Assembly: GCA_910586835.1 (NCBI GenBank)
Contig: CAJUJU010000007.1
Location: 1-64,000 of the forward strand
DNA length: 64,000 nt
Direction: 5' to 3'
From: an uncultured Acetatifactor sp.
GTDB taxonomy: Bacteria; Bacillota; Clostridia; Lachnospirales; Lachnospiraceae
Shown: piece after piece, positions 25,332 to 34,181 of the stretch
Layout of the letters: the number at the start of each line of letters is the position of its first letter
Numbering within the stretch: the stretch's first letter is position 1
Position numbers and translations under genes: made by a program
The notes under the pieces: model-generated
The model's database searches: none
The model's input: only the letters and a program-made list of their open reading frames with translations
Told to the model about the DNA's origin: nothing

Positions 25332-26239
25332 TTTCGCTCCCTCACCGCCAATCTCAACAGCAGGTTTATTCCGAAGAGAATCAAAAGCAACACGCACCCT
25401 ATGCCGAAGGCCGTCTCATATCTCCCGTTCTGCATCTGCAGATACAGCTCCACGGTAAGGGTGCCTCCCGACTGCAAAAGCCGCTCCGCCAGTCCCTTTA
25501 ACAGCCCGTTTCCCCGGCCCGGCAGCAGGCCTGCGCTGCCTGCGGTAAGCAGCAGCGCCGCGGATTCCCCCACGATACGTCCCGCCGCCAGAACCAGTCC
25601 TGTGAGAATCCCGGGCCTTGCCCAGGGCAGCAGAACCGTCCGGATCATATCCCACCTGGTGGCTCCCAGCCCCAGGGAGGCGCTGCGCAGCCCCTCCGGC
25701 ACGGTCCGCAGCGCCTCCTGGGTATTGCGTACAATCAGGGGCAGTACCATAAGACTGACGGTCAGCGCCCCCCGCAGCAGGGAATACTCCAATCCCAGCC
25801 CGCCAAAAAATACGGATCCGAACAGCCCGAACACCACCGACGGAATGCCGGACAGCGTCTCCGTGGCAAACTCCACAAGCTCCGTGACTCTGCCCGGCTC
25901 TGCATACTCGTTCAAATAGACCGCTCCTCCCACTCCCACGGGCACGGCAATCAAAAGCGCAATCACAATGATATACAGGGTATTGACCAAGTTTCCGGCA
26001 ATTCCGACCCGATCCTGCAGCACGCTTCCCACCCCGGTCAGAAACGCCAAATCCAACGTCCGGAAGCCCTTTCCGAACACATACAGCAAAATTCCCCCAA
26101 ACAGCAGCACCGACAGGGAAGCGGCGCCGTAGATCATGCCCAGCAGAAAAACCTCCCCGGGCCTGCCCCCATGCCCAATCAGCTCAGAGCCTTGCGCCTG
26201 TTCTCTCCGCCCAAACGTCCCCGCACACAACTCACTCAT
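25328..26239 (-). CDS. pstA: Phosphate ABC transporter permease PstA
   Basis: 303 aa with six predicted helices. Family motifs are NTLYIIVIALLIAVPVGVGGAVYLNEY, SGIPSVVFGLFG and the EAA-loop LRSASLGLGATRWDMIRTVLLP. A basic/Gly-rich N-terminal tail (1-28) precedes the first helix. Overlaps pstC by 8 bases and pstB by 4. Confidence 0.94.
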   Translation of the reverse strand: MSELCAGTFGRREQAQGSELIGHGGRPGEVFLLGMIYGAASLSVLLFGGILLYVFGKGFRTLDLAFLTGVGSVLQDRVGIAGNLVNTLYIIVIALLIAVPVGVGGAVYLNEYAEPGRVTELVEFATETLSGIPSVVFGLFGSVFFGGLGLEYSLLRGALTVSLMVLPLIVRNTQEALRTVPEGLRSASLGLGATRWDMIRTVLLPWARPGILTGLVLAAGRIVGESAALLLTAGSAGLLPGRGNGLLKGLAERLLQSGGTLTVELYLQMQNGRYETAFGIGCVLLLILFGINLLLRLAVRERK

Positions 26240-27167
26240 CCGCCCGTATTCCCTCCTTCATCATTTTGTGCAGGACAAAATTGATCGCCATGATAAAGAC
26301 AAACAGCACCAGTCCGACGGTAAAGAGCATCTGCCTGTGAAGCCCTTCCGAATACCCCATCTCGCTGACAATGGCTGCGGTCAGAAAACGCACGGAACTA
26401 AAGGGCAGCGGCAGATGGACGCTGTTTCCGGACACAAGAGTGACCGCCATGGCCTCCCCCAGCGCTCTCCCCACCCCCAGCACCACCGCCGTTACAATCC
26501 CCGGCCTGGCCGCCGGCAAAACCGACCGGAAGACAGTCTGCATCCGCGACGCCCCCAGCGCCAGAGACGCCGCCCGGACACCGGGAGGCACCGCCCGCAG
26601 CGCGGTCTCGCTGACGCTGACCACCGTGGGCAGAATCATCACCGCAAGTACCAGGGACGCCGCCAGCAGATTGGAGCCCCCGGTAAACTGATGAGTTGCG
26701 GAACCTGCAAACAACCGCAGTTCCAGCTTGTAGAGCAGGGGATTCAGCAGACGCACGCCCAGAAGCCCATAGATGACGGATGGAATCCCGGCCAGCAGCT
26801 CCACCGCCGGTCTCACCAGGGACGCCAGCCACGCATCCGCCACCTCCGCCAGAAATACCGCCGTCAGAACACCCACCGGCACACCGATCAGCACTGCCAG
26901 CGACGTTCCCGCCAGGGAGGTCAGAAGAATAGAAAAGATGCCGTAGCGGGGTCTGGCGGAAGCAGGCGCCCAGACTGTCCCGAACAAAATTTCCTTAAGG
27001 CCCACCCGAAAGATCGCCGGCGTTCCGCTCACAATCATGTACAGAGTGACAGCCGCTACAATAAACACGGAAAATGCAGCGCAGGACGCAAAAATCACCT
27101 GCGCTGCATTCTCCACAGCCGCTCGTTTTTTTCCTTTTTCCAGAATGGTGTCCTTCCCCTTTTCCAT
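26232..27167 (-). CDS. pstC: Phosphate ABC transporter permease PstC
   Basis: 311 aa, six predicted helices. Family marks are LFGTVWAPASARPRYGIF, AGIPSVIYGLLG and EAA-loop VRAASLALGASRMQTVFRSVLP. GGAGG lies 9 bases before the ATG at 27167. A 123-base gap separates it from pstS, with a small GGGTT-CTG-AACCC stem-loop that may set pstS above pstCAB. Confidence 0.94.
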   Translation of the reverse strand: MEKGKDTILEKGKKRAAVENAAQVIFASCAAFSVFIVAAVTLYMIVSGTPAIFRVGLKEILFGTVWAPASARPRYGIFSILLTSLAGTSLAVLIGVPVGVLTAVFLAEVADAWLASLVRPAVELLAGIPSVIYGLLGVRLLNPLLYKLELRLFAGSATHQFTGGSNLLAASLVLAVMILPTVVSVSETALRAVPPGVRAASLALGASRMQTVFRSVLPAARPGIVTAVVLGVGRALGEAMAVTLVSGNSVHLPLPFSSVRFLTAAIVSEMGYSEGLHRQMLFTVGLVLFVFIMAINFVLHKMMKEGIRADE

Positions 27168-27290
27168 CGCTTACGTCCTCCACGGCAAACCTTCCGCAAA
27201 GCGTACCCGCCGAAGGCCCTCTGTATATCCTATGCCGCGGCCCGGGGTTCAGAACCCGCCCTTTTATGTATGGCTCTTTCCCACCTCCGG

Positions 27291-28214
27291 TCAGTCCACC
27301 CTCACCAGTCCCACCTTGGACACAATCTCCTGTCCTTCCCGTCCGAGAACATAATCGAACCATGTCCGAATCAAAGTGTTCTGGTCGGAAATCTCCCCCC
27401 TTGTAACCATAATCAACGTTCTGCTCAAGGGATAGGTTCCGTCTCTGATATTCTCCGCCGTCGGCTCCACATCCTCCAGGGACAGGACAATCACTCCCTC
27501 CCCCTTCGTCTCCAGGGACACATAGCCGATGGCTCCCGGGGTGGCGGCAACCTTCGCCAGAACGGCCCCGCTGCTGTCCATCTCGTTTGCGTAATCGCAG
27601 CTCTCCCTAAGCCCCAGGAACGCTTCAAAATCGCTGCGGGTACCGCTTCCGGCCTCACGCCCCACCGTCACCACAGGGCAGTCTCTGCCCCCTGCCTGAG
27701 ACCAGTTTGTCAGCCGCCCGGCATAAATGTCCGCAAGCTGCCGGACAGTAAGATTTCTCACGGTGTTGGAGGAATCCACGCATAAAAGGATCCCGTCCAG
27801 CGCCACCACGTTCTCCACCGCTCCGCCCTCCTTCTCACGGTCCGTCAGCGCTCTCGAGGAATTGCCGATATCCGTATCCCCGGAAATCACCGCGCCGATT
27901 CCAGCACCGGTTCCCGTAAACTCCACCGTCACCGTCACCCCCGGATATTTTTCCATGAAACCTTCCCCCAGGGCCCCGGCCAGCCTTCCCATGGACGTGC
28001 TGCCCTCCATCCGGATGGTGCCGGCCCGGAAAGACTCCTCCTCTCTTTCGGCTTCCCCTTCCCACGGGGAAGCCCCGCCTCTGTCCTCCGCAAAACCGTC
28101 TCCTCCAGCGGAAACCGCCCCCAGAAGGAACATACACACAGCCCCCGGCAAAAAAATGCCGGACAAAATCCTCCAGCCGCTTTTGCCCCCGGGGGCCCTG
28201 GAAGCTTTCCTCAC
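27291..28214 (-). CDS. pstS: Phosphate-binding protein PstS
   Basis: Extracytoplasmic phosphate receptor of the Pst importer. Phosphate-loop motifs are EGSTSMGRL, GTGAGIGAVISGDTDIGNSSR and GREAGSGTRSDFEAF. The N-terminus has basic residues, a hydrophobic core (about 17-35) and a plausible signal-peptidase I site, but no convincing lipobox, although most Gram-positive PstS proteins are lipoproteins. The GTG at 28214 overlaps the amidase stop as GTGA and has GGAG 6 bases upstream (307 aa); an ATG at 28226 is the alternative. Immediately downstream of an amidase gene. Confidence 0.92.
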   Translation of the reverse strand: MRKASRAPGGKSGWRILSGIFLPGAVCMFLLGAVSAGGDGFAEDRGGASPWEGEAEREEESFRAGTIRMEGSTSMGRLAGALGEGFMEKYPGVTVTVEFTGTGAGIGAVISGDTDIGNSSRALTDREKEGGAVENVVALDGILLCVDSSNTVRNLTVRQLADIYAGRLTNWSQAGGRDCPVVTVGREAGSGTRSDFEAFLGLRESCDYANEMDSSGAVLAKVAATPGAIGYVSLETKGEGVIVLSLEDVEPTAENIRDGTYPLSRTLIMVTRGEISDQNTLIRTWFDYVLGREGQEIVSKVGLVRVD

Positions 28215-28747
28215 ACCCCGCTCCATACCGTGGCAAGGATCCCGTCGGCAATCGCCCTGGCCACCTCGTCAAACCGCTCGTCCAGAAGCTGATTATCCGC
28301 GTCCGTGTTGATGAACCCCACCTCCACCAGTGCGGCGGGCATCTGTGTCTTGTTCAGCACCACCAGATTTGTTCTCTCGTTGACACCCTGATTTTCAAAT
28401 CCCACTTCCTCCAGCCTGTTGTTGATGTTTTCCGCAAGGCGCGCCGCTTCTCCGTAGCGATTGTAGACCAGCGTCTCCACTCCCGTGTACTGATTGGGAT
28501 AGGGGCTGGAATTCCGGTGGATAGAGACAAAATAATCCGCGCCCACCGCGTTTCCCTCCATGGCCTTCTGCTGCGGTGACTCATAGACATCCGTCGTCCG
28601 CGTGTAGTAGACATTTACACCGTTTGCCTCCAGGATATCTCCCACGGCCAGGGCAAGGGCAAGCGCGTCGTCCTTCTCCCGTCTCCCGTTGTATGTGGCT
28701 CCGGGGTTGGCCCCGCCGTGCCCTGCATCCAATACCACAAGCGCCAT
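28211..28747 (-). CDS. N-acetylmuramoyl-L-alanine amidase (Amidase_3)
   Basis: 178 aa zinc amidase that splits MurNAc from the stem peptide. It shows VVLDAGHGGANPGA (first zinc His), a glutamate in the GVETLVYN stretch, FVSIHRNSS (second zinc region) and catalytic Glu in ALVEVGFINT. No signal peptide or cell-wall binding domain is visible, so export is unclear. The ATG at 28747 is 8 bases after GGAGG, and that site sits in the 3' arm of a terminator hairpin. The stop overlaps pstS by four bases, so it is probably co-transcribed with the pst genes. Confidence 0.9.
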   Translation of the reverse strand: MALVVLDAGHGGANPGATYNGRREKDDALALALAVGDILEANGVNVYYTRTTDVYESPQQKAMEGNAVGADYFVSIHRNSSPYPNQYTGVETLVYNRYGEAARLAENINNRLEEVGFENQGVNERTNLVVLNKTQMPAALVEVGFINTDADNQLLDERFDEVARAIADGILATVWSGV

Positions 28748-28790
28748 AAAAAATACCTCCCGCATCGCTTTGTATATGCTATGCGGGAGG
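28748..28790 (-). terminator. Terminator hairpin that contains the amidase ribosome-binding site
   Basis: A perfect 10-bp inverted repeat on the plus strand, CCTCCCGCAT (28756-28765) and ATGCGGGAGG (28781-28790), with two further inner pairs. On the minus strand it is followed by TATTTTTT and then the amidase ATG. The 3' arm carries GGGAGG, the only good Shine-Dalgarno for the amidase. A weaker T-run (GTTTTA) on the plus-strand side suggests it could work both ways. Confidence 0.8.
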
Positions 28791-28832
28791 CCGTTTTATG
28801 TGCCTGTCCTGACAACTTTTGATTCATTTTTC

Positions 28833-29681
28833 TCAGAGCAGCTGATCTACCGAAGTCCCCTTGATATCCTCCGGAAGCAGCTTCAGCTTATTCAGGATCT
28901 CCTGTACTTCCTGCTCCACCTCGTCCTGCAGCCGATCCATAGAAACCATCTCCTCCACGGGTACGGACTCTGCCAGTTCCTCCAGCCTGTCCTCCCGCTC
29001 CTGGCGCTTTTCCAGAATTTCCTCCTGCTCTTCCCGCTCTTCCTTGATCTCCTGGGCCTGTTCCCTGCGCTCCTCCGCTTCCTCGTCGAGGTGATCCTTT
29101 GCCTCCTCCACTACCATCCCCATGATCTCATCGCCTGCGGCTTCCATGATAATGTCCGCCTGATTCCATGCCTTCACCATGCTTTTGTCCTTCGGAAGCT
29201 CTCTCTTCGTGCCTCGGATGGACGCGTTCTCACCCATAATCTTACCCTGGTTTTCCGCCATCTTGTCACGATAAACTGTCTCTTCTTCGGACAAAGAGGC
29301 TTTTTCCGCAAGATACTCTTCCTGGCCGATCTCTCCCGCCTCAAAAGCCGTCTCCAGTCTCTCCTGCCGCCCGGACACACCGGCGGCCTCCTCCTTCAGC
29401 CTTTCCTGATCCGCCTTCAGCTCCTCAAGATGAGCACGGCTTTCAGCCGTGATTTCGTCTACCTTCTGCCTGCCCGCAAAAGCGTCGCTCACCGTCTTCA
29501 TGGCCTCTCTGCGGGCCTGCTCCCTGCGCTGCGCAATTCTGTCCTGCAATGTATTGTTCTGATTCAACTCCCCGGCAAAAAGAGTTTTCCGCTTTCCCTG
29601 TTCCTTTGCATCGTTTTCCGCCGCCCTGCTGTGGGCAGGCTGCGCGCCTGCGTAGAGCGTAATATTTTCACCGATCTTCAT
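28833..29681 (-). CDS. Coiled-coil protein of unknown function
   Basis: 282 aa, no family recognised. It is very rich in Glu, Lys, Arg and Gln, with heptad-like helices at about 45-150 and 190-270 (for instance EERREQAQEIKEEREEQEEI). No signal peptide or membrane segment. The N-terminus MKIGENITLYAG is non-helical. ATG at 29681 with GGAGG 8 bases upstream; an earlier in-frame start at 29708 encodes the Shine-Dalgarno. Monocistronic between two terminators. Likely cytoplasmic. Confidence 0.6.
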   Translation of the reverse strand: MKIGENITLYAGAQPAHSRAAENDAKEQGKRKTLFAGELNQNNTLQDRIAQRREQARREAMKTVSDAFAGRQKVDEITAESRAHLEELKADQERLKEEAAGVSGRQERLETAFEAGEIGQEEYLAEKASLSEEETVYRDKMAENQGKIMGENASIRGTKRELPKDKSMVKAWNQADIIMEAAGDEIMGMVVEEAKDHLDEEAEERREQAQEIKEEREEQEEILEKRQEREDRLEELAESVPVEEMVSMDRLQDEVEQEVQEILNKLKLLPEDIKGTSVDQLL

Positions 29682-29792
29682 TGTCTCTTCCTCCGTGATA
29701 AGTGTCAATGTCCCGGGCGGTATCAGCCGAAAGCCGAACCGTCACATAGAGCCGCCCTGTTACCGCTTATAAAATATATCGGCCTTTATCCC

Positions 29793-29833
29793 CAAAAATA
29801 AAGTGCCGGAAACGCAGTTCATGACATTTCCGG
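29793..29833 (-). terminator. Terminator after the ABC exporter operon
   Basis: Minus-strand stem CCGGAAA/TTTCCGG (29806-29812 and 29827-29833) with a 14-base loop followed by a T-rich run (CTTTATTTTT). The rest of the 163-base gap to the coiled-coil gene is a GC-rich leader (a GGGCGG/CCGCCC stem is possible). Confidence 0.7.
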
Positions 29834-29844
29834 CGCAATTTGCA

Positions 29845-31611
29845 TCAGCCTGCAAACTGGCTGTTATACAAGTTGGCGTAAAAGCCTCCCTTTGCCAGCA
29901 GACTCTCGTGGCTGCCCTGCTCTATGATATTTCCGTCCTTCATGACCAGAATGATGTCCGCCTCCTGAATGGTGGAGAGACGGTGCGCCACAATAAAGCT
30001 GGTTCTGCCCTCCATCATGGTGGCAAATGCATTCTGAATCCTCAGCTCGGTGCGTGTGTCAATGGATGAGGTTGCCTCGTCCAGAATCAGCATGGGGGGC
30101 AGGCAAAGCATAACCCTGGCAATGCACAGCAGCTGTTTCTGTCCCTGGGACAGACTGCCTCCGTCCTCCGTAATCACGGTGTCATACCCGTTTGGCAGCC
30201 TTTTAATAAAGCTGTGGGCATGGGCCGCCCTGGCCGCCTGCAGCACTTCCTCCTCCGTGGCCTCTGGCTTTCCCATCCGGATATTGTCCCGGATCGTTCC
30301 GCTCCGAAGCCAGGTCTCCTGCAGCACCATCCCATAGCTGGTGCGCAGACTTCCCCTGGTCATCTCCCGAATATCGGTGCCGTCCACCCGGATACTACCG
30401 CTGTTCACGTCATAAAAACGCATCAGCAGATTGATGACCGTAGTCTTGCCGCAGCCCGTGGGCCCCACAATGGCCACACGCTGCCCCGGCTTTACCTCCA
30501 GATTGAAGTTTTCAATCAGCTTCCGCTCCTGCACATAGCTGAAATATACGTTCTCCAGCTTTACGTTCCCCTTTGCGTCCTTCAGCACCACCGCGTTGTC
30601 CGCCTCCGGTGTCTGAGGCTCTTCGTCGATCAGTTCAAAAATACGTCCGGCGCAGGCCAGCGCGTTCTGCAGCTCCGTCACCACCCCGGAAATCTCGTTG
30701 AAGGGCTTGGTATACTGGTTGGCATAGCTCAGGAAACAGGAAAGACGCCCGATCCGGATCCCGCCTCTTATGGCCAGCAGCGCTCCGAAAATACCCACGC
30801 CCGCATATACCAGACTGTTCACAAAACGAGTGCAGGGATTGGTCAGGGAGGAGAAAAAAATGGCCTTCAGGGAACATTTCTCCAGCCGCCCGTTAATCTC
30901 CGCAAACTGCTCCTTCACCGCCTCCTCCCGGGAGAAGGTCTTTACGATCTTCTGATTGCCCACCATCTCCTCGATCAGAGCGGTCTGCTCCCCTCTGGTC
31001 ACGGACTGCTGCCGGAACATGGAATAGGTTCTGGTGGCAATGAATCTGGCCACCAGGAAGGAAACCGGCGTGATGCACACCACCACCAGCGCAATGGGCA
31101 CGTTGGTGATCAGCATGAAGATCAGAGTGCCCACGATGGTCAGCGCACCCGTAAACAGCTGGGTGAAGCCCATCAGCAAGCCGTCCGCAAAGGTATCCAC
31201 ATCCGCAATGACACGGCTGACAATATCGCCGTAAGCCTTTGTATCCAAATATTTCAGAGGCAGCTCCTCCAGCCTGTGAAAGGCAGCCTCACGAATATCC
31301 TTCACCACATGATAAGTGATATGGTTGTTGCAGGTATTCATCACCCACTGCGCGGCCGCGGTGAACGCCACGGCAACCGCAATTTTCTTCATAATGGCAA
31401 AGACTCCCGGAAAATCCACCTTTCCCTTTTCCAGGATCAGATCCACCGCGTCTCCCGTGAGAATGGGGACATACAGAGTCAGCACCACGGTCACTGCCGC
31501 CAGAATCAGCGACAATCCCACCAGAAGCCAGTACCTCCTGATATAATTCAGCACCTTTTTGAGAGTGGCCGCCTGTCCAGGCCTGCTCTTTTCCGCTTTC
31601 TGCTCAGCCAT
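29845..31611 (-). CDS. ABC exporter half-transporter (second of a pair)
   Basis: 588 aa: six-helix membrane domain (about 25-320) then ATPase domain with Walker A GPTGCGKTTVINLLMRF, Q-loop VLQETWLRSGTIRDNI, signature SLSQGQKQLLCIARVM (LSQGQ variant), Walker B MLILDEATSSID and H-loop VAHRLST. This ATPase site has the full catalytic set. It overlaps the upstream half-transporter by 8 bases, so the two almost surely form a heterodimer. The substrate is unknown; relatives export lipids, peptides or drugs. Confidence 0.92.
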   Translation of the reverse strand: MAEQKAEKSRPGQAATLKKVLNYIRRYWLLVGLSLILAAVTVVLTLYVPILTGDAVDLILEKGKVDFPGVFAIMKKIAVAVAFTAAAQWVMNTCNNHITYHVVKDIREAAFHRLEELPLKYLDTKAYGDIVSRVIADVDTFADGLLMGFTQLFTGALTIVGTLIFMLITNVPIALVVVCITPVSFLVARFIATRTYSMFRQQSVTRGEQTALIEEMVGNQKIVKTFSREEAVKEQFAEINGRLEKCSLKAIFFSSLTNPCTRFVNSLVYAGVGIFGALLAIRGGIRIGRLSCFLSYANQYTKPFNEISGVVTELQNALACAGRIFELIDEEPQTPEADNAVVLKDAKGNVKLENVYFSYVQERKLIENFNLEVKPGQRVAIVGPTGCGKTTVINLLMRFYDVNSGSIRVDGTDIREMTRGSLRTSYGMVLQETWLRSGTIRDNIRMGKPEATEEEVLQAARAAHAHSFIKRLPNGYDTVITEDGGSLSQGQKQLLCIARVMLCLPPMLILDEATSSIDTRTELRIQNAFATMMEGRTSFIVAHRLSTIQEADIILVMKDGNIIEQGSHESLLAKGGFYANLYNSQFAG

Positions 31612-33391
31612 TCCGCACCCCTCCCTTCCCTGCGGCCTTCGCCGCCTTCAGTCTCTCGTCGGGATACTGGGAATAATAGATCTCCCTGTATACGTCGCAA
31701 TCCCTCAACAGCTCGTCGTGTGTCCCGATACCGGCCATCTGTCCGTCATCCAGAACGATGATCTTATCCGCATGGCGGATGGTGGATGCTCTCTGGGACA
31801 CGATAAAGGTAGTGATACCTCCCTCCAGCTTCTTCAGCGCCCCGCGAAGCTTCGCGTCCGTAGCATAATCCAGCGCGGAGGCGCTGTCGTCCAGAATCAG
31901 GATTTCCGGGCAGCGCACCAGAGCCCTGGCAATGGTAAGCCGCTGTCGCTGTCCCCCCGAGAGGTTTTTGCCGTTCTGGGTGATGTCGGCGTCCAGCCCG
32001 CCGCTTCTGCCCTCCACTACCTCTCTGGCCTGGGCGATGTCGATGGCCTTCCACATCTCCTCCTCCGTGGCGTCCGGCTTACCCCACTGCAGATTGCTCC
32101 TGATCGTTCCCTTGAACAATACCGCCTTCTGCGGCACCACACCGATGCGGGATCGAAGCTGTTCCCCGGACAGCTCCCTCAGATCCGCGCCCTCCAGGCG
32201 AACCGCCCCCTGAGTCACCGGGTAGAAGCTGGGAATCAGATTTACCAGAGAGGTCTTGCCGGAGCCGGTGCCGCCGATGACGCCCACCGTCTCGCCTCTG
32301 TTCACAGTAAAGTTCATGTCGTGCAGCGTCTCCGCCCCGGCTCCCGCATAGGTCAGACCCACATGGTCAAACTCCAGGAAGGGCACACTGCCCTCCTTGG
32401 CAAAATGTCCTGTTCCGGAACCCGCCCCGCCGCAGTCCGGCAGTTCTTCGTTTCGTATCTCAAACACACCGGCTACCCGGTCCGCGCAGGCAAGGGCCTT
32501 GGTGATGGTGACGATCAGGTTCGCCAGCTTCACCAGCTCCACCAGGATCTGGGACATGTAATTGATGACGGCGATGACCTCGCCCTGAGTCAGCCTGCCG
32601 GAATCCACCTGCAGCGCTCCCGTATAAATCAGCGCCACGGCCGCACCGTTGACAATCACATAAGTCACGGGATTCATCACCGCACTGATCTTTCCCACAA
32701 AGGTCTGACTGTGGGCCAGCGCCTGGGTGTAGCCTCTGAATCTCTCCTCCTCTTCCTCCTCCTTGTGAAAGGCGCGGATGACGCGGACTCCCGTCAGATT
32801 TTCCCTGGTAATCCCCAGGACTCTGTCCAGATTAGCCTGCACCTTCTTGTACAGCGGCATGGTCCACATCATGATGCCGAATACCACCACCGCCAGCAGC
32901 GGAATCGCCACCACAAAGATCAGGGCGCTCTTCACATCAATGGTAAACGCCATAATCATGGCCCCGAAGACGATGATGGGGGAACGCAGAAACAGACGCA
33001 GCACCATGTTGACACCGGATTGAACCTGATTGATGTCGCTGGTCATCCGGGTGATCATGGTGGTGGTTCCGGCCCTGTCAATGTTGGTAAAATTCAGTTC
33101 CTGAATATGATCGAACAGCGCCTGCCGCAGCTTCGTGGAAAAGCCCACCGCCGCCCTGGCCGCAAAAAACTGAGCGGTCACGGAGGACAGCAGCCCCACC
33201 GCAGCCAGCGCCAGCAGACACAATCCCATCTTCCAGATGTAACCCACATCCTGCCCCTTGATGCCTCTGTCGATTATATTCGCCATGACAAGGGGCACCA
33301 GCAGCTCAAAAAAGGCCTCCAGCAACTTGAACAGCGGCGCCAGCACGGATTCCTTTTTGTAATCCTTCAAATATTTCATCAATCGTCCCAT
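31604..33391 (-). CDS. ABC exporter half-transporter (first of a pair)
   Basis: 595 aa: membrane domain beginning YLKDYKKESVLAPLFKLLEA, ATPase with Walker A GGTGSGKTSLVNLI, Q-loop VVPQKAVLFKGTIRSNLQ, signature LSGGQRQRL. After Walker B it has LILDDSASALD, an Asp where the catalytic Glu usually sits, and VSQRAST where the H-loop His sits. So this half carries the degenerate ATPase site of the heterodimer. ATG at 33391 with AGGAG 7 bases upstream, overlapping the PPTase gene by 13 bases. Confidence 0.92.
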   Translation of the reverse strand: MGRLMKYLKDYKKESVLAPLFKLLEAFFELLVPLVMANIIDRGIKGQDVGYIWKMGLCLLALAAVGLLSSVTAQFFAARAAVGFSTKLRQALFDHIQELNFTNIDRAGTTTMITRMTSDINQVQSGVNMVLRLFLRSPIIVFGAMIMAFTIDVKSALIFVVAIPLLAVVVFGIMMWTMPLYKKVQANLDRVLGITRENLTGVRVIRAFHKEEEEEERFRGYTQALAHSQTFVGKISAVMNPVTYVIVNGAAVALIYTGALQVDSGRLTQGEVIAVINYMSQILVELVKLANLIVTITKALACADRVAGVFEIRNEELPDCGGAGSGTGHFAKEGSVPFLEFDHVGLTYAGAGAETLHDMNFTVNRGETVGVIGGTGSGKTSLVNLIPSFYPVTQGAVRLEGADLRELSGEQLRSRIGVVPQKAVLFKGTIRSNLQWGKPDATEEEMWKAIDIAQAREVVEGRSGGLDADITQNGKNLSGGQRQRLTIARALVRCPEILILDDSASALDYATDAKLRGALKKLEGGITTFIVSQRASTIRHADKIIVLDDGQMAGIGTHDELLRDCDVYREIYYSQYPDERLKAAKAAGKGGVRNG

Positions 33392-34173
33392 TGCTCTACT
33401 CCTGTAAAACTGATTTCTTCTCCCCTGAGACAGACTGCAGCCGCATATCCTTCCGGAGCGGGAACCTCCAGCCATTCCGGCTCCTCCGCCCCGCGCTCCA
33501 GCATATTCCGCCCAAGCATCCCTGCCACTCCCTGGCCAGTCAGCTTGCCCAGGGCTTCCTTTCTGGCCCACAGTTCAAAAAACAGGCGCCTTCCGGACAG
33601 CTCCGTTCCGCAGGCTTCCAGAGCTTTACATTCCTGCCCCGCAAAAAAACGCCCTGCCAGCTTACCCGTATCCACGGATTCTATCCTTTGAAGATCCGCT
33701 CCCACCTCCCGCCGGGAAAATGCGCACAGCACATAGTCTCCGGAATGGGAGAGGCTGAAATACCAGGGACACCCCTGCAGAAAGGGCTTGCCCATCTCCC
33801 CGTAGGCATAGGTCAGGCTGCTGCGGACACGCAGGCGGCCAAGAAGCCCCGTGACTGTAAGCTCCTGCCAGAGTACCCGGCCCCCGGAGGCCCCACACGG
33901 CCCCCGCGTCCCTCTGTTGGGATTGCTCCGGCACACGGTATCCTCACCCTCCGGATTGCTTCGACACGCGGTATCCTCACCCTCCGAAAGCTCCTGCATC
34001 CCCAGCTGCAGCAAAAGCCCCGCACCCACCGCTGCGGCCCGGGCTCTGCCCTGCCTGCACCTGTCTGCCTTTTCCCGCCGGGTGTCATCCAGCCACTCTG
34101 CAGCCCGGACACAGAGCGATTCCCCCCGCTCTTCCTCCAGGAATTCCCCGATGTTTAAAAGATATGCCCTCAC
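33379..34173 (-). CDS. Sfp-type 4'-phosphopantetheinyl transferase
   Basis: Moves phosphopantetheine from CoA to a carrier-protein serine. Signature motifs are FSLSHSGDYVLCAFS, VGADLQRIE (metal-binding Asp) and FFELWARKEALGKLTG. Between the N- and C-terminal halves lies an unusual tandem repeat (residues about 64-85). The start is unsure: GTG at 34173 gives MRAYLLNIGEFL, a typical beginning (264 aa), but a GTG at 34221 has the better GGAAGAG site and overlaps aspS by 40 bases. No synthase gene is present here. Confidence 0.85.
   Translation of the reverse strand: MRAYLLNIGEFLEEERGESLCVRAAEWLDDTRREKADRCRQGRARAAAVGAGLLLQLGMQELSEGEDTACRSNPEGEDTVCRSNPNRGTRGPCGASGGRVLWQELTVTGLLGRLRVRSSLTYAYGEMGKPFLQGCPWYFSLSHSGDYVLCAFSRREVGADLQRIESVDTGKLAGRFFAGQECKALEACGTELSGRRLFFELWARKEALGKLTGQGVAGMLGRNMLERGAEEPEWLEVPAPEGYAAAVCLRGEEISFTGVEQWDD
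33920..33985. repeat. 33-bp tandem repeat inside the PPTase gene
   Basis: Two head-to-tail 33-base units (33920-33952, 33953-33985) with about four differences. They encode an 11-residue motif twice (GEDTACRSNPE, GEDTVCRSNPN), in frame, at the hinge between the two halves of the enzyme. Confidence 0.9.
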
Positions 34174-34181
34174 CTGCGGTT

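Noticed and set aside
28211..28747. Amidase as a prophage endolysin
   Set aside because: No phage genes are near and the gene overlaps pstS.
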